A stretch of DNA of 64,000 nucleotides from Qipengyuania marincola (GCF_029688625.1 NZ_JARULC010000001.1:62001-126000); one strand, 5' to 3'; shown: positions 37,719 through 49,033, counted from the stretch's first letter. Notes: generated by a model not told the origin, from the letters alone. Program-made: numbers and translations.

Positions 37719-39290
37719 TCAGGGTTCTCTCTTCTTGGTCAAAGCGGCAATGCGCTGTCTGTCGATGGCGCCGATCGCAAAGGCCACGCCGAAATAAACC
37801 ACGGCCGAACAGGCGACGAGCACCAGCAAGGCGCCGATCCGCTCGAACAGGCCGGCAGAATACCAGCCGGTTAGCAAATCGCGCGCGAACCACAAGGCCG
37901 CGCCCATGGCGGCGGCTGCGACAAGCTGGCGCGCAATGCGGCCGACCAGCTTCAGCGGGATGGTGTAATAGTCGCGCCTGACCAGCACGATGTAGAGATA
38001 GGCGACATTGATCCACGCCCCGACGACGCTGGCGAATGCCACGCCGACGACGCCGTAATCGGCAATCAGCACGATGTTCATGGCGACGAACACGGCCAGC
38101 GAGATGAAGGCTGCGTACACGGGCGTTCGTGTATCCGACCGGGCATAGAAATTCGGCACCAGCACCTTGACCAGCACATAGGCGGGAAGGCCCAGCACGA
38201 GGGCGGCGAGCACCTGTCCGGTCAGTTCCGCCTGGTCCAGGCTGAATCGGCCGCCCTGGAAGATCATCGTCACGAAGGGCACGGCACAGATCGCCAGCGC
38301 CACCGCCGCCGGAATGGTCAGCAGCATCGACAGCTCGATGGCGTCCGACTGGACCCGATCGGTCCCTTCTTTGTTCTTCGCGCCGACGAATTTCGACAGG
38401 GTCGGCAGGATGGCGGTGGACAGCGCAATACCGATGATGCCCAGCGGCAGCTGGTTCAGCCGGTCGGCATAATTCATGTAGCTGATCGAACCGCTGTCGA
38501 GCTGGTTGAGAAAGTAGAGCTGCACGAGAGTGTTGATCTGGTATGCCCCGCCGCCGATCGCCGCGGGCAGGGCGATGATCGACAACCGCTTCACCTCCGG
38601 GGTGATGCGCGGCCACAGCAGTTTTGGGCGAAACCCCTCCACCCGGGTCCAGTAATAGAGCCAGGCCAGCTGGATCGCACCGCCGATCGTGACCGCCCAG
38701 GCCTGGCTGTAGCCGACCTGCCGCACGCTCCAGCCCCATGCGCTCATCGCATATTCGCCGAACAGCAGCGCCGCGATCAGCACCAGGTTGAGGATGATCG
38801 GGAAGCTGGCCCCCGGCGCGAAGCGGCTGACCGAATTCAGCATGCCGGTGAACAGCGTCACCAGGCTGACCAGCAGGATATAGGGGAACATGATCCGCGC
38901 GAAATCGACTTCCATCGCGAAGTTGGCGGGCGTCGAATCCCCGTCGCCCAGTGCCATGATCACGAGCGGCATGGCCAGCATCATGACGGCGCACAGGGCG
39001 ATCAGCACCGGCAGGAACACGCTCAGCACGTCGTCGGAGAAACTGCGGGCGTCCTCCAAGCCTCCCTCTCCATGCAATCGCTTGGAGAACATCGGTACGA
39101 AAGCTGCCGAAAACGCGCCTTCCGCGAACAGGCGGCGGAAGACGTTGGGGATGATGAAGGCCTGGAACCACGCATCGGTGACGGCATTTGCGCCGAGGAC
39201 GCGCGCGAAGATCATCTCGCGCGCCATGCCTGCGACGCGGCTGACCAGGGTCAGCCCGCCGATCGTCCCGACATTCTTGAGCAGGCTCAT
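37719..39290 (-). CDS. murJ: Lipid II flippase MurJ
   Basis: 523 aa, about 14 membrane helices of the MOP superfamily. N-terminus [28 protein letters not shown], then [33 protein letters not shown], the MurJ hallmark, including the essential Arg residues. It moves lipid II across the inner membrane for peptidoglycan synthesis. It lies between secB and trpS on the minus strand. Confidence 0.95.
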   Translation of the reverse strand: MSLLKNVGTIGGLTLVSRVAGMAREMIFARVLGANAVTDAWFQAFIIPNVFRRLFAEGAFSAAFVPMFSKRLHGEGGLEDARSFSDDVLSVFLPVLIALCAVMMLAMPLVIMALGDGDSTPANFAMEVDFARIMFPYILLVSLVTLFTGMLNSVSRFAPGASFPIILNLVLIAALLFGEYAMSAWGWSVRQVGYSQAWAVTIGGAIQLAWLYYWTRVEGFRPKLLWPRITPEVKRLSIIALPAAIGGGAYQINTLVQLYFLNQLDSGSISYMNYADRLNQLPLGIIGIALSTAILPTLSKFVGAKNKEGTDRVQSDAIELSMLLTIPAAVALAICAVPFVTMIFQGGRFSLDQAELTGQVLAALVLGLPAYVLVKVLVPNFYARSDTRTPVYAAFISLAVFVAMNIVLIADYGVVGVAFASVVGAWINVAYLYIVLVRRDYYTIPLKLVGRIARQLVAAAAMGAALWFARDLLTGWYSAGLFERIGALLVLVACSAVVYFGVAFAIGAIDRQRIAALTKKREP

Positions 39291-39320
39291 GTCAGAGCCC
39301 CCCGGTCAGACCGCAGGGCC

Positions 39321-39851
39321 TCAGGCTTCGCCGGTCGGGGCCGGTGCACCTTCGCCCTGCTGCTGCGCCCGCTGTGCCAGCTGCTGCTGGTAGATGCCGC
39401 CGAAATCGATCGGATCGAGCACCAGCGGCGGGAAGCCGGCATCGCGCACGGCATCGGCGATGACGCGACGGGCGAAGGGGAACAGCAGGCGCGGCGCCTC
39501 TGCGAACATGAAGGCATGGGCATGCTCGTCGGGAAGGTTGCGAATGCCCACGAGGCCGCAATATTCGAGGTCGACGAGATAGAGATTGCCCTTGCTCGCC
39601 TTGGCAGTCGCTGTGACCTTCAGCGTAACTTCGTGCACTTCGTCGCCCGCGGGTTCGGCACCGATGTTGAACTGCACGTCGAGCTGCGGCTGCTCGTTCC
39701 ACTGGAAACAGTCGGGCGCGTTGGGGTTCTCGACCGAAAGGTCCTTCACATATTGCGAAATCAGCCCGACGGCGGGCTGGTTGTCTGCTCCGTTCGCGCC
39801 GGCGGCGGGATCTGGATTGAGGTCGGTGAGAACGTCGCCTTCGTTGGCCAT
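39321..39851 (-). CDS. secB: Protein-export chaperone SecB
   Basis: 176 aa. ISQYVKDLSVENPNAP, the sheet region VTLKVTATA, LEYCGLVGIRNLPDEHAHAF and LLFPFARRVIADAVRDAGFPPLVLDPIDF are diagnostic. It keeps preproteins unfolded and targets them to SecA. N- and C-terminal tails are longer and acidic/Gln-rich. Divergent from the Tim44-like gene, a conserved alphaproteobacterial arrangement. Confidence 0.95.
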   Translation of the reverse strand: MANEGDVLTDLNPDPAAGANGADNQPAVGLISQYVKDLSVENPNAPDCFQWNEQPQLDVQFNIGAEPAGDEVHEVTLKVTATAKASKGNLYLVDLEYCGLVGIRNLPDEHAHAFMFAEAPRLLFPFARRVIADAVRDAGFPPLVLDPIDFGGIYQQQLAQRAQQQGEGAPAPTGEA

Positions 39852-40097
39852 AATCAGGGTCTTTCGCTTCGATTCGATGGTTCAGGCAGGCTGCCTTCGC
39901 ACCCCGCGTGGATTACGCCGCGCGCCTAGCAGGTGGCGCGGGGCTGGGCAATGCGCACGTCGAGCGCGCTTCCGTGCGCGAACAATCCCGTCCGGACTGG
40001 CGGCGGAACATTGTCGGTTTGAAATTCTTACCTATCTAGGGCAGGAACGCGATATACGCGTTTCCGACATTTCCAGGGTCAAGCGGACAAGCATATT

Positions 40098-40757
40098 GTG
40101 ATAACCGAAATCGTCATTCTCGCCATGATCGCGGCCTTTCTGGGATTGCGGCTCTATTCCGTGCTCGGCCGCCGGTCGGAGCATGAAGAGGAAGTCATCC
40201 CGCACAGGTTCGATCGCACCGACGCGCAGAACGATGCGCGCGAGGTGGAGGCGCCGCGCCCGATGGCCCAGCCGGTCACGCTGCGCCCGAGCGACAATCG
40301 CGTGCCTGCGAACGAGGCTGGCGTGCGCGCCATCGCCACGGCCGACTCGAATTTCGACCTCCTGAATTTCCTCGAAGGGGCCAAGGGTGCCTATGGCATG
40401 ATCCTCGAAGCCTTCTGGAAGGGCGACAAGGATACTTTGCGCGAACTGACCGACGATGACGTCTATGAAAGCTTCGCCGGCGCGATCGACGCGCGCGAGG
40501 AAGCTGGCGAGACGCTCGACAATCGCCTCATCCGCATCGAGGATGCCACCGTTCGTAGCGCCGAGCTCGACGGGCGGGTCGCGCGCATCGCGGTGCTGTT
40601 CGTGGCCGACATTGCGGCGGTTACCCGCGACAAGGACGGCAATGTCATCGCCGGTTCGCTAGACGATGCGATCGAAAGCCGCGATATCTGGACCTTCTCG
40701 CGGAATGTGGATGCCCGCGATCCCAACTGGATACTCGACGAAACCGATCAGGCCTGA
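40098..40757 (+). CDS. Tim44-like domain protein, membrane-anchored
   Basis: 219 aa, GTG start at 40098. An N-terminal helix (ITEIVILAMIAAFLGLRLYSVLG) anchors it. A charged linker leads to the Tim44 domain (FLEGAKGAYGMILEAFWKGDKDTLRELTDDDVYESF through DIWTFSRNVDARDPNWILDET). The mitochondrial relative recruits Hsp70 to the import pore. The bacterial form, next to secB, may act in membrane-protein quality control. Followed by mltA after 25 bp. Confidence 0.88.
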   Translation: MITEIVILAMIAAFLGLRLYSVLGRRSEHEEEVIPHRFDRTDAQNDAREVEAPRPMAQPVTLRPSDNRVPANEAGVRAIATADSNFDLLNFLEGAKGAYGMILEAFWKGDKDTLRELTDDDVYESFAGAIDAREEAGETLDNRLIRIEDATVRSAELDGRVARIAVLFVADIAAVTRDKDGNVIAGSLDDAIESRDIWTFSRNVDARDPNWILDETDQA

Positions 40758-40782
40758 ACAGGCAATAGTGCGGGGAGGGGTG

Positions 40783-41970
40783 ATGCGCGGCTGGATCTTG
40801 CTCGCGGCGACGGCCTTGCTGGGCGCATGCGTCAATGTCGTGCCATCTTCATCTCCCGATGTCAGGCCTGCCCCGGTCCCGCCCAGCGGCGTGACCAGCG
40901 CGGCGCTTGCCGACGTGCAGCGGGGCCCGGATCTGGCCGGGCTCGGTTTCGGCGATAGCGATGCGGGCGGCGCGCTCGCCTCGTTCCGCGAATCCTGCCC
41001 CAAGCTGCTGGCACGGACCGACCAGAGCGGCCTGACGCAGCGCGAAGACTGGCGACCTGCATGCGAAGCAGCGGCCAATTGGCCGATCGGCGATGCGAAG
41101 CGGTTCTTCACCAGCTATTTCGAGCCCGCCCGTATCGGCGACGGTGCGGCCTTCGCGACCGGTTACTTCGAACCGGAGATTCGCGGCAGCCGGACCCGCG
41201 CGCCGGGATACGACGTGCCGGTCTACAAGATGCCGCCGGAGCTGGAGCGCGCCTGGCCAGATGACATGCCGGAGAGCGAGCGGACCGGCCGCCCGCCACT
41301 CGGCCGCTACGACGCCAGCGGCAAGTTCGTGCCCTTCTACGAACGCTCGGAAATCGTGGCGGGTGCTCTCGCCAATCGCGGGCTGGAAATCGCCTGGGCC
41401 GCCGATCCGGTCGAATTCTTCTTCCTGCAAATCCAAGGCTCCGGCCTGCTGCGCCTGCCCAACGGATCGCTGATGCGGATCGGCTATGCCGGCCAGAACG
41501 GTCGCGAATATGTCGGCATCGGCGGCGTCATGCGCGAGCGCGGCCTGCTAGGCGAAGGCCCCGGCAAATACGCCGGTTCGATGCAGGGCATCATGCAATA
41601 CATCCGCGAGAACCCCGCAGAGGGCGAAGCGCTGATGAATCTCAACAAGAGCTGGATCTTCTTCCGCGAGCTGGACACCGACGGGCCCCTCGGCGCGCTA
41701 GAAGTGCCGGTGCGCGGTCAATCCTCGGTCGCGGTGGATCCGAACTTCGTGCCATTGGGCGCGCCGGTCTTCCTCGATCTCGATCGGAACGAGGCCGACG
41801 GCCTGTGGATCGCGCAGGATACCGGCGGTGCGATCAAGGGCGCCAACCGCTTCGACACCTTCTGGGGCAATGGCCCGGACGCTCGCCGCATTGCTGGCGG
41901 TATGAGCGGGCGCGGCAATGCGCTCGTCCTGCTGCCACGCGGCACGGTCGCCCGCCTGCAAGGTCGGTGA
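40783..41970 (+). CDS. mltA: Membrane-bound lytic murein transglycosylase A
   Basis: 395 aa from ATG 40783, with SD GGGAGGGG. Lipobox ALLGAC (about 11-16). MltA domain: FFTSYFEP, ATGYFEPEIRGSR, FFLQIQGSGLLRLPNGSLMRIGYAGQNGREY. 3D domain with catalytic Asp residues in LDLDRNEADGLWIAQDTGGAIKGANRFDTFWG. It cleaves glycan strands to 1,6-anhydromuropeptides. It overlaps smr by GTGA. Confidence 0.94.
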   Translation: MRGWILLAATALLGACVNVVPSSSPDVRPAPVPPSGVTSAALADVQRGPDLAGLGFGDSDAGGALASFRESCPKLLARTDQSGLTQREDWRPACEAAANWPIGDAKRFFTSYFEPARIGDGAAFATGYFEPEIRGSRTRAPGYDVPVYKMPPELERAWPDDMPESERTGRPPLGRYDASGKFVPFYERSEIVAGALANRGLEIAWAADPVEFFFLQIQGSGLLRLPNGSLMRIGYAGQNGREYVGIGGVMRERGLLGEGPGKYAGSMQGIMQYIRENPAEGEALMNLNKSWIFFRELDTDGPLGALEVPVRGQSSVAVDPNFVPLGAPVFLDLDRNEADGLWIAQDTGGAIKGANRFDTFWGNGPDARRIAGGMSGRGNALVLLPRGTVARLQGR

Positions 41971-42518
41971 GCGCGCCGCGCGGCCTGAGCGAGGAAGAAA
42001 GCGCAGCGTGGGAGGCTCTGGCAGCCACGGTCACGCCGCTGCATCCGGCCATCGCGAGGTCCAAGCCTGAACCGGCGAAGCCTCCACCGCCGAAACAGCC
42101 GAAACTTCGCAAAAAGCAGCCTGCGCGCCCTGTAACAGTGCCACCGAGCGTTCAGCCGAAGCCCGCACCGCCGGGCAATCTCGATTCGCACTGGGACCGG
42201 CGCCTCAAGTCCGGGGCGATCCAGCCCGATCTGACGCTGGACCTGCATGGCCACAATCTCGATGCGGCCTACGACCGGCTGATGGGCGGCGTGGCACAGG
42301 CGCGCGCACTGGGTATGCGCACCATCCTGCTCGTCACGGGAAAGTCCCGCCCGGTCGCGGCAGCGGATCGCGGTGCTTCTCGCGGCGTCATTCGCGCCAA
42401 GGTGCTCGACTGGCTGGCCGCATCCAGCCACCACACCGCCATCGCTGCCGTCCGCCGCGCACACCAACGCCACGGCGGCGACGGGGCGCTCTACATCGTT
42501 CTCAAACGCGAGCGTTGA
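41967..42518 (+). CDS. Smr-domain protein
   Basis: 183 aa, GTG start inside the mltA stop. A Pro/Lys-rich N-terminal linker (about 15-65) leads to a C-terminal Smr (MutS2-like) domain with LTLDLHGHNLDAAYDRL (DxH motif), TILLVTGKS and GDGALYIVLKR. Smr domains are nucleases acting on RNA or DNA. Third gene of the Tim44-like/mltA/smr operon; its last 17 bp overlap the convergent membrane-protein gene. Confidence 0.9.
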   Translation: MSAPRGLSEEESAAWEALAATVTPLHPAIARSKPEPAKPPPPKQPKLRKKQPARPVTVPPSVQPKPAPPGNLDSHWDRRLKSGAIQPDLTLDLHGHNLDAAYDRLMGGVAQARALGMRTILLVTGKSRPVAAADRGASRGVIRAKVLDWLAASSHHTAIAAVRRAHQRHGGDGALYIVLKRER

Positions 42519-43116
42519 TCGCTCGTTTGACGCCCAGCAACAGGGCACCGACCAGTGCGAAAAGCATGGCGAGCCCACCAATATTGATCGCCAGCTGGGC
42601 CCACCCGAGTTGTCCCGCATCGAGGAAGAAATAGGCGTAGAAGCCGCTTGCCGCGCCATAGGCGAGGGCGAACACGGCATAGGCGACCGGTGCGATCATC
42701 ACCACGCCAACAGAGTGCATGGCCTTGGCGCTGCGCTGGCCGAATGCGAGCCACCACACGATCGTCACTAGCGGGACCAGCGTGTGGTGGAACTGGTTGG
42801 TGATCCGGTCCAGTCCCTCCGGATGGTGCATCCCCGCCAGCAGCAGCCAGTAGACCAGCCCGACGATTGCCAGCGCCGTAGCCAGCGCATGGACGATTTC
42901 CGGCGCTACGCGTCGCCCGAGCGCGATCCACGCCATGACCAGCCCGGCCGCCAGATTACCCCAGATGGTGAAGAAGCGCAGCAGCAGTCCGGCGCTTACC
43001 ACCGGCGATCCGTCGCGCTCGAGATTGAGCGTGGTCTGCAGCGCCAGCGCACCGAGCGCAGCGACCGCGATGATCGTGGCGGCCGGACGTGCAAGGGGCG
43101 ATGACAGTTGGTCCAT
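42502..43116 (-). CDS. Pr6Pr-like multi-pass membrane protein
   Basis: 204 aa from ATG 43116. Six hydrophobic segments; LRFFTIWGNLAAGLVMAWIAL, DRITNQFHHTLVPLVTIVWW and AYGAASGFYAYFFLDAG match the FAR-17a/AIG1-like Pr6Pr family. His residues in the membrane (NQFHHT) are conserved. Function unknown. Overlaps the smr end tail-to-tail. Confidence 0.75.
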   Translation of the reverse strand: MDQLSSPLARPAATIIAVAALGALALQTTLNLERDGSPVVSAGLLLRFFTIWGNLAAGLVMAWIALGRRVAPEIVHALATALAIVGLVYWLLLAGMHHPEGLDRITNQFHHTLVPLVTIVWWLAFGQRSAKAMHSVGVVMIAPVAYAVFALAYGAASGFYAYFFLDAGQLGWAQLAINIGGLAMLFALVGALLLGVKRAINARV

Positions 43117-43151
43117 CGCCGCCCCATAACTTGCCGTAAAGCTCTGTCCAG

Positions 43152-44741
43152 CTATTCGGCCGTTTCGGCCTGCGGCTCGCGCGCTTTCTCTGATACGGCC
43201 ATCGGACCGACAGTCGCCTCGTCGGTAGTCGATTTGGCAGAGCCGAGGCCGGGGGCGGTGGATTTGCCGCCGATCATGTCGCGAACCTTGTCCTCGATCC
43301 GCTGGCCGATCGTCTCGTCGACGTTCTTCCAATATTCGAACGCTCGCTGCAGCACCTTCTCGCTCACACCGTCGGCGAGGTGTCCGGAGACGTTGGAGAC
43401 GAAGCGATCGCGCTGCGCATCGTCCATCACATCGTTGACGAGCGCGCGCGCCTGGCTCCAGTCGTCGTCATCCTCGCGCAGGGTGTAGGCCTGCCGCACC
43501 ATGTCGCCATCGGCCATCCACGTCGCTTCTCCGCCGACTTCGGGTTGCGCCGTCGGCCCGCCATAGGAATTGGGCGCATAGACCGGGTCGACCGCATTCT
43601 GCGTCCGCATAGCACCGGCACGCGAATAGGAATTGACCTGGTCGGCATTCTTCGGCGCGTTGACCGGGATCTGCTTGTAATTGACGCCAAGACGATGGCG
43701 GTGTGCATCGGCATAGGAGAAGCCGCGGGCGAGCAGCATCTTGTCGGGGCTGAGGCCGATGCCCGGGACCATGTTGTTCGGCTCGAAAGCGAGCTGTTCG
43801 ATCTGCGTGTCCCAGTCGACCGGGTTTTCGTTCAGCACTAGCTTGCCGACCTCGATCAGCGGGTAATCGCTGTGCGGCCAGGTCTTGGTGAGGTCGAAAG
43901 GGTTGATGCGATAAGTTTTCGCATCCTCATAGGGCATGATCTGCCATTTCAGCGTCCAGCTGGGGTAGTTGCCCTCGTGGATCGCATTGAACAGGTCGCG
44001 GCGGTGATAGTCGCTGTCTTCGCCTGCTTTCTTGACCGCTTCGTCCTGCGTCAGATGGGCGTTGCCGCTCATTTCGCCGACATCGGTCATGAAGTGGAAC
44101 TTGACCCAGAACTTCTCGCCGACTTCGTTGATCAGCATATAGGTGTGGCTGCCGTAGCCGTTCATCTCGCGCCAGTTCTTCGGCACGCCGCGATCGCCCA
44201 TCAGGTACGTGACCTGGTGCGCGCTTTCGGGGCTCAGCGTCCAGAAATCCCACATCATGTCGTGATCGCGCAGGCCGTTGTCGGCACGGCGCTTCTGGCT
44301 GCGGATGAAGTGCTGGAATTTCAGCGGATCGCGGATGAAGAAGATCGGCGTATTGTTGCCGACCATGTCGAAATTGCCGTCCTCGGTATAGAACTTGACC
44401 GAAAAGCCGCGCGGGTCGCGCCAGGTGTCGGGGCTGCCGCGTTCGCCGGCTACAGTGCTGAAGCGCATGGCGGTATCGGTCTTCACGCCTTTCTGGAACA
44501 GCTTTGCCTTCGTGTATTGCGAGACATCGTGCGTGGTCTCGAAATAGCCGAACGCCCCGGAGCCCTTGGCGTGCGGCTGCCGCTCCGGAATGCGCTCCCG
44601 ATTGAAGTTCGCCATCTGCTCGATGAGGTAGTGATCGTTGAGCACGATCGGCCCGTCACGGCCCACGGTCAGCGAATGCTCGTCGCTCTGGACGCGGATC
44701 CCGGCGTCGGTGGTTGTGGGGGGTGTCCTGTCGTGAGCCAT
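43152..44741 (-). CDS. katA: Monofunctional haem catalase
   Basis: 529 aa from ATG 44741. Catalytic His in [35 protein letters not shown], Asn in [14 protein letters not shown], and the proximal haem Tyr in [16 protein letters not shown]. Small-subunit clade; the last about 100 residues are an acidic tail rather than a flavodoxin-like domain. It breaks down H2O2. Sits downstream of katG, separated by a strong terminator. Confidence 0.95.
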   Translation of the reverse strand: MAHDRTPPTTTDAGIRVQSDEHSLTVGRDGPIVLNDHYLIEQMANFNRERIPERQPHAKGSGAFGYFETTHDVSQYTKAKLFQKGVKTDTAMRFSTVAGERGSPDTWRDPRGFSVKFYTEDGNFDMVGNNTPIFFIRDPLKFQHFIRSQKRRADNGLRDHDMMWDFWTLSPESAHQVTYLMGDRGVPKNWREMNGYGSHTYMLINEVGEKFWVKFHFMTDVGEMSGNAHLTQDEAVKKAGEDSDYHRRDLFNAIHEGNYPSWTLKWQIMPYEDAKTYRINPFDLTKTWPHSDYPLIEVGKLVLNENPVDWDTQIEQLAFEPNNMVPGIGLSPDKMLLARGFSYADAHRHRLGVNYKQIPVNAPKNADQVNSYSRAGAMRTQNAVDPVYAPNSYGGPTAQPEVGGEATWMADGDMVRQAYTLREDDDDWSQARALVNDVMDDAQRDRFVSNVSGHLADGVSEKVLQRAFEYWKNVDETIGQRIEDKVRDMIGGKSTAPGLGSAKSTTDEATVGPMAVSEKAREPQAETAE

Positions 44742-44818
44742 AGCGTGCGCCTTTTTCAGGGGGATGTTGGTGCTGACGATACGGGTCAGGCGAGGTGGCG
44801 TTCCCCCACTTTCGCAGC

Positions 44819-44850
44819 AAAAAGCCCCCGATCGCGAGATCGAGGGCTTC
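44819..44850 (-). terminator. Rho-independent terminator after katG
   Basis: On the minus strand, AAGCCCTCGATC / GATCGGGGGCTT (12-bp stem, one mismatch, 4-nt loop) followed by TTTTT. It lies 28 bp after the katG stop and before katA, so katA probably has its own promoter. Confidence 0.85.
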
Positions 44851-44877
44851 TTGCAGTCCCGAAGGGTTGTCGCGCCC

Positions 44878-47094
44878 TTACGTGTGGTATTTCGCATAGG
44901 TGAGGTCGAAGCGGTCGGCGTCCATCACCTTCGTCCAAGCCTTGACGAAGTCCTTCACGAACTTCTCCTCATTGCCGTTTTCAGCGTAGACTTCGGCCAC
45001 GGCGCGGAGCCGCGAGTTGGAGCCGAAGACGAGATCGGTACGGGTGGCCCGCCACTTCTCCTCGCCCTTCAGGCGGCACTTGCCAACGAATTCCTCATCG
45101 CCGCTCTCGTCCACAACTTCCCAAACCGTGCCCATGTGGAGCAGATTCACGAAGAAGCTGTTGTCGAGCTTGCCGGGGGTTTCCGTCAGCACGCCGATCC
45201 TGTCGCCATGCTGGGCGTGGTGGCTGACCGCCCCCATCGCGCGCATCCCGCCGACCAGCACGGTCATTTCCGGGATCGACAGACCGAGCAGGTGCGCCCG
45301 GTCGATCAGCATGTCCTCGGTCTTCACCGAAGCCTTGGTCTTGAGGTAGTTGCGGAATCCATCGGCAAAGGGCTCCAGCGGCTCCCAGCTTTCGGCATCG
45401 AAATGCTCGGGCTTCGCATCGCCGCGACCGGTCGTGACGGGCACGGAGATATCGAAGCCGGCATCCTTCGCCGCCTTCTCGACCGCCGCCGAACCGGCGA
45501 TGACGATCGCGTCGGCCATCGAAATGCCGCCGCGAAGCTCGTCGAGCTTGTTCAGGACCTTACCGAGCTCCTCGGGATCGTTGACCGCCCAGTTGCGGAT
45601 TTCATCGAAGCGGATGTGCGCGCCATTGGCGCCGCCGCGATGGTCGGAATTGCGATAGGTCGAGGCCGAGGCCCAAGCCGCCTTGACCAGCTCGGCCACC
45701 GATAGCCCGCTTTCGAGCACCTTCGACTTGAAGGCCGTGACATCGCCGTCCGATACCTGCGTACCGGCGGGCACGGGGTCCTGCCAGATCAGGTCTTCTT
45801 CGGGCACTTCGGGGCCGAGGTAACGGACCTTGGGGCCCATGTCGCGGTGGCACAGCTTGAACCAGGCACGGGCGAAGGCATCGTCGAGCGCCGCCTGATC
45901 GTCGCGGAAACGCTCGGAAATCTTGCGATATTCCGGATCGCGCTTCAGCGCCATGTCGGCGGTGGTCATGATGGTCGGGACCTTCTTGCTGGGGTCCCGC
46001 GCGTCGGGTGCCATGTCGGCCTCTTCCGGGTCGATCGGCGTCCACTGATATGCACCCGCCGGGCTTTTGGTGAGCTCGTAGTCATATTTGAACAGCAAGC
46101 GGAAATAGTCGTTGCCCCACTGGGTCGGGTTGGGCGTCCATGGCCCTTCGATTCCCGATGTCGTGATGTGACCCTCGGCGATCTCTTCCGGATCGGTCAG
46201 CCAGCCAAAGCCCATGCGGTGCAGGTTTTCGCCCTCGGGCGCGCTGCTGAAAGTGTCCGACGGCGCGGCGCCATGGCACTTGCCGAATGCGTGGCCGCCC
46301 GCGGTGAGAGCGACGGTCTCTTCGTCGTTCATCGCCATGCGGGCGAAGGTCTCGCGCATGTCGCGGGCCATGCCCTCGGCATCATGCGGATCGCCGCCCG
46401 GGCCTTCGGGATTGACGTAGATGAGGCCCATCTGGATCGCTGCGAGCGGGTTCTCGAGCGCCATGCCTTCCTGCGGCTGGATCCGGGTTTCAGCGCCGGT
46501 GTCCACCCACTTTTCTTCCGTGCCCCAATAGACGGTTTCCGGATCGAACACGTCCTTGCGGCCGCCGCCGAAGCCGAACACGGGGCCGCCCATGCTCTCG
46601 ATCGCGACATTGCCGGTCAGGATGAACAGGTCGGCCCAGCTGATGTGCTTTCCGTATTTCTGCTTGATCGGCCACAGCAGGCGGCGGGCCTTGTCGAGGT
46701 TGCCGTTGTCCGGCCAGCTATTGAGCGGGGCGAAGCGCTGCTGGCCGCTGCCGCCTCCACCGCGGCCGTCGCCGGTGCGATAGGTGCCCGCTGCGTGCCA
46801 TGCCATGCGGATGAAGAACGGGCCGTAATGGCCGTAATCCGCCGGCCACCATTCCTGGCTGTCGGTCATCAGGGCGGTCAGATCGTCCTTGAGCGCCTTG
46901 TAATCGAGCGCGTTGAAAGCTTCGCAATAATCGAAATCCTCGCCCATCGGGTCGGCAGCGCGACCGCCTTCGGTCAGGATTTCCAGGTCGAGCTGGTCGG
47001 GCCACCAGTCGCGGTTGCGGCGGCCGAACAACGCCCGGGTGCCGGCATCGCCATGGAAAGGGCAACCGCTCATTTCACCTGTTTTTGCGTCCAT
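44878..47094 (-). CDS. katG: Catalase-peroxidase
   Basis: 738 aa from ATG 47094, with a GAGGAG region upstream. N-terminal haem domain: Trp and His in [13 protein letters not shown], Tyr in [12 protein letters not shown] and Met in [14 protein letters not shown] form the Met-Tyr-Trp adduct. Proximal His is in [12 protein letters not shown]. The C-terminal non-haem duplicate domain is present ([21 protein letters not shown]). Dual catalase and peroxidase. Confidence 0.96.
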   Translation of the reverse strand: MDAKTGEMSGCPFHGDAGTRALFGRRNRDWWPDQLDLEILTEGGRAADPMGEDFDYCEAFNALDYKALKDDLTALMTDSQEWWPADYGHYGPFFIRMAWHAAGTYRTGDGRGGGGSGQQRFAPLNSWPDNGNLDKARRLLWPIKQKYGKHISWADLFILTGNVAIESMGGPVFGFGGGRKDVFDPETVYWGTEEKWVDTGAETRIQPQEGMALENPLAAIQMGLIYVNPEGPGGDPHDAEGMARDMRETFARMAMNDEETVALTAGGHAFGKCHGAAPSDTFSSAPEGENLHRMGFGWLTDPEEIAEGHITTSGIEGPWTPNPTQWGNDYFRLLFKYDYELTKSPAGAYQWTPIDPEEADMAPDARDPSKKVPTIMTTADMALKRDPEYRKISERFRDDQAALDDAFARAWFKLCHRDMGPKVRYLGPEVPEEDLIWQDPVPAGTQVSDGDVTAFKSKVLESGLSVAELVKAAWASASTYRNSDHRGGANGAHIRFDEIRNWAVNDPEELGKVLNKLDELRGGISMADAIVIAGSAAVEKAAKDAGFDISVPVTTGRGDAKPEHFDAESWEPLEPFADGFRNYLKTKASVKTEDMLIDRAHLLGLSIPEMTVLVGGMRAMGAVSHHAQHGDRIGVLTETPGKLDNSFFVNLLHMGTVWEVVDESGDEEFVGKCRLKGEEKWRATRTDLVFGSNSRLRAVAEVYAENGNEEKFVKDFVKAWTKVMDADRFDLTYAKYHT

Positions 47095-47171
47095 GAAATC
47101 TCTCTCCTCTCGTGAGACTCGGGGGTAAGTCCCGGTAACCCGATCAGATTGCAATCCCGACGCTCATTCGT

Positions 47172-47201
47172 CCAATCGATTAAACGGTTATAATTGATTG
47201 G
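47172..47201. promoter_or_regulatory. Imperfect dyad upstream of katG
   Basis: A 30-bp AT-rich imperfect palindrome bounded by CCAATC (47172-47177) and GATTGG (47196-47201), with ATTA/TAAT inner arms. It is about 80-110 bp upstream of the katG start, a fitting place for an OxyR-like (LysR-type) site, but the match to the OxyR consensus is not clear. Confidence 0.35.
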
Positions 47202-47238
47202 TTAATGCGATTTATCGGCGAGCCGTGCACCACATGCG

Positions 47239-47271
47239 AAAAGCGCCGCCGACCCCAAGGGCCGACGGCGC
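47239..47271 (-). terminator. Rho-independent terminator after ahpF
   Basis: 12-bp minus-strand stem GCGCCGTCGGCC / GGTCGGCGGCGC (two G-U pairs), loop CTTGG, followed by TTTT. It lies 24 bp after the ahpF stop. Confidence 0.85.
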
Positions 47272-47295
47272 GTTTGCCGAAGCTTCGCAATGGCG

Positions 47296-48885
47296 TCAGG
47301 CAGCCTGCGCGAGGTCGTCCGCCGGCTCGGTGCGAATGAGGTAGTCGAAGGCCGACAATCCGGCTTTCGAGCCATCTCCCATGGCCACCACGATCTGCTT
47401 GTAGGGCACATCGGTGACGTCGCCTGCACCAAAGATACCGGGCAGGTTGGTGCGGCCCTCCTCATCGGTCGCGATTTCCCCGAACTCGGTCAGCTCGAGA
47501 CCCGAGTCCCGTAGCCATTCGGTATTGGGGACGAGGCCAATCTGGACGAAAACGCCTTCCAGCGGGATCCGCCGTTCGTCGCCCGATGCGCGGTCCTTGA
47601 GAACAAGGCCATTTACCTTGCCATTCTCGCCCGTGATTTCGGTCGTCTGCCCATTGGTCACGATCTCGACGTTGCCAAGACTGCGGAGCTTGGCCTGCAA
47701 CACCTCGTCGGCGCGCAGCTTGTCGTCATATTCGATCAGCGTCACGTGACCGACGATCTTGGCGAGGTCGATGGCCGCCTCGACGCCGGAATTGCCGCCA
47801 CCGATCACCGCGATGCGCTTGCCCTTGAACAGCGGGCCATCGCAATGCGGGCAATACGCCACGCCCTTGTTGCGGTACTCGGCCTCGCCCGGCACGCCCA
47901 GATTGCGCCAGCGTGCGCCCGTCGCAAGGATAAGGCTGCGGGCCTTGAGGCTTGCGCCATTGCCGAGTTCGACGGTGTGCAGACCGCCTTTGTCCTGTGC
48001 CGGGACCAGCCTGACTGCCCTCGCGAGGTTCATCAGGTCGATATCGTATTCCCCGACGTGACGCTCCAGCTCGCCCGCCAGCTTCGGCCCTTCGGTGTAA
48101 GCAGTGCCGGGCAGGTTCTCGATGCCGAGCGTATCGTGCAGCTGTCCGCCGAAGCGCTCCGCCGCGATGCCGGTGCGAAAACCCTTGCGCGCAGTGTATA
48201 TCGCGGTTGCAGCGCCAGCCGGGCCGCCGCCGACGACGAGCACCTCGAACGGTTCTTTCGCATCCAGCTTCTCGGCCGCCTTGGCGTCGGCCCCGGTGTC
48301 GATCCGTGCGAGGATCTCCGCCAGTTCCATCTTGCCGTTGTAAAAGGGCTCGCCGTTCAGGAATGTCGCGGGCACGGCCATCACGTCGCGCGCGTCGATT
48401 TCGTCCTGATAGGTGCCCCCCTCGATCAGCGTGACGGTTATGCGCGGATTTTCGAGCGCCATCAGCGTCAGCGCCTGCACCACGTCGGGGCAATTGTGGC
48501 AGCTGAGCGAGAAATACATCTCGAACTGAAAATCGCCTTCAAGGCCCCGCACCTGTTCGATCAGGTCGGCATCGACCTTGGGCGGATGACCGCCGGCCCA
48601 AAGCAGCGCGAGCACCAGCGAAGTAAATTCGTGCCCCATCGGCAGGCCCGCGAAACGCACCCATTTCTCGGCATCGCTGGCGCGACGGATCACGAAGCTG
48701 GGGGCTCGGTCGTCCGTGCCGTCGAAGCTTGCCGAAACGTCATCGTGCAGGGCGGCGATCTCTTCCAGAAGGTCACGCGTCTGGCGCGATTTTTCGTCAT
48801 CGCCGAGCGTTGCGACCAGTTCCACCGGCTCGCGCAGATTGGCGAGATAGGTCTTGAGTTGCTGCTTCATCGCATCGTCGAGCAT
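47296..48885 (-). CDS. ahpF: Alkyl hydroperoxide reductase subunit F
   Basis: 529 aa flavoprotein disulfide reductase. N-terminal double-thioredoxin domain with CHNC ([12 protein letters not shown]), FAD motif [18 protein letters not shown], redox CPHC in [16 protein letters not shown] motif [18 protein letters not shown], and [15 protein letters not shown]. It passes electrons from NAD(P)H to AhpC. Downstream of ahpC, separated by a long hairpin. Confidence 0.95.
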   Translation of the reverse strand: MLDDAMKQQLKTYLANLREPVELVATLGDDEKSRQTRDLLEEIAALHDDVSASFDGTDDRAPSFVIRRASDAEKWVRFAGLPMGHEFTSLVLALLWAGGHPPKVDADLIEQVRGLEGDFQFEMYFSLSCHNCPDVVQALTLMALENPRITVTLIEGGTYQDEIDARDVMAVPATFLNGEPFYNGKMELAEILARIDTGADAKAAEKLDAKEPFEVLVVGGGPAGAATAIYTARKGFRTGIAAERFGGQLHDTLGIENLPGTAYTEGPKLAGELERHVGEYDIDLMNLARAVRLVPAQDKGGLHTVELGNGASLKARSLILATGARWRNLGVPGEAEYRNKGVAYCPHCDGPLFKGKRIAVIGGGNSGVEAAIDLAKIVGHVTLIEYDDKLRADEVLQAKLRSLGNVEIVTNGQTTEITGENGKVNGLVLKDRASGDERRIPLEGVFVQIGLVPNTEWLRDSGLELTEFGEIATDEEGRTNLPGIFGAGDVTDVPYKQIVVAMGDGSKAGLSAFDYLIRTEPADDLAQAA

Positions 48886-48916
48886 GGCGGTCTCCGCTGA
48901 AAGGGGGGGAAGGCAA

Positions 48917-48958
48917 AAGGCCCGGGGCTTGGGGGAGGGGGGAGGGGCCCCGGGCCTT
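48917..48958 (-). terminator. Hairpin (partial terminator) between ahpC and ahpF
   Basis: Perfect 12-bp stem AAGGCCCGGGGC / GCCCCGGGCCTT with an 18-nt loop, followed on the minus strand by a T-run (TTTTGCC). Such a structure would give more ahpC than ahpF mRNA. The plus strand of the loop is a run of G-tracts. Confidence 0.75.
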
Positions 48959-49033
48959 CCAGCGACCCGAGTTCTGGCTCGGGCTCTTGTCGCGCTCGCC
49001 TAGGAGGTACGAGGCGCGTATCGATCGTCAGGC

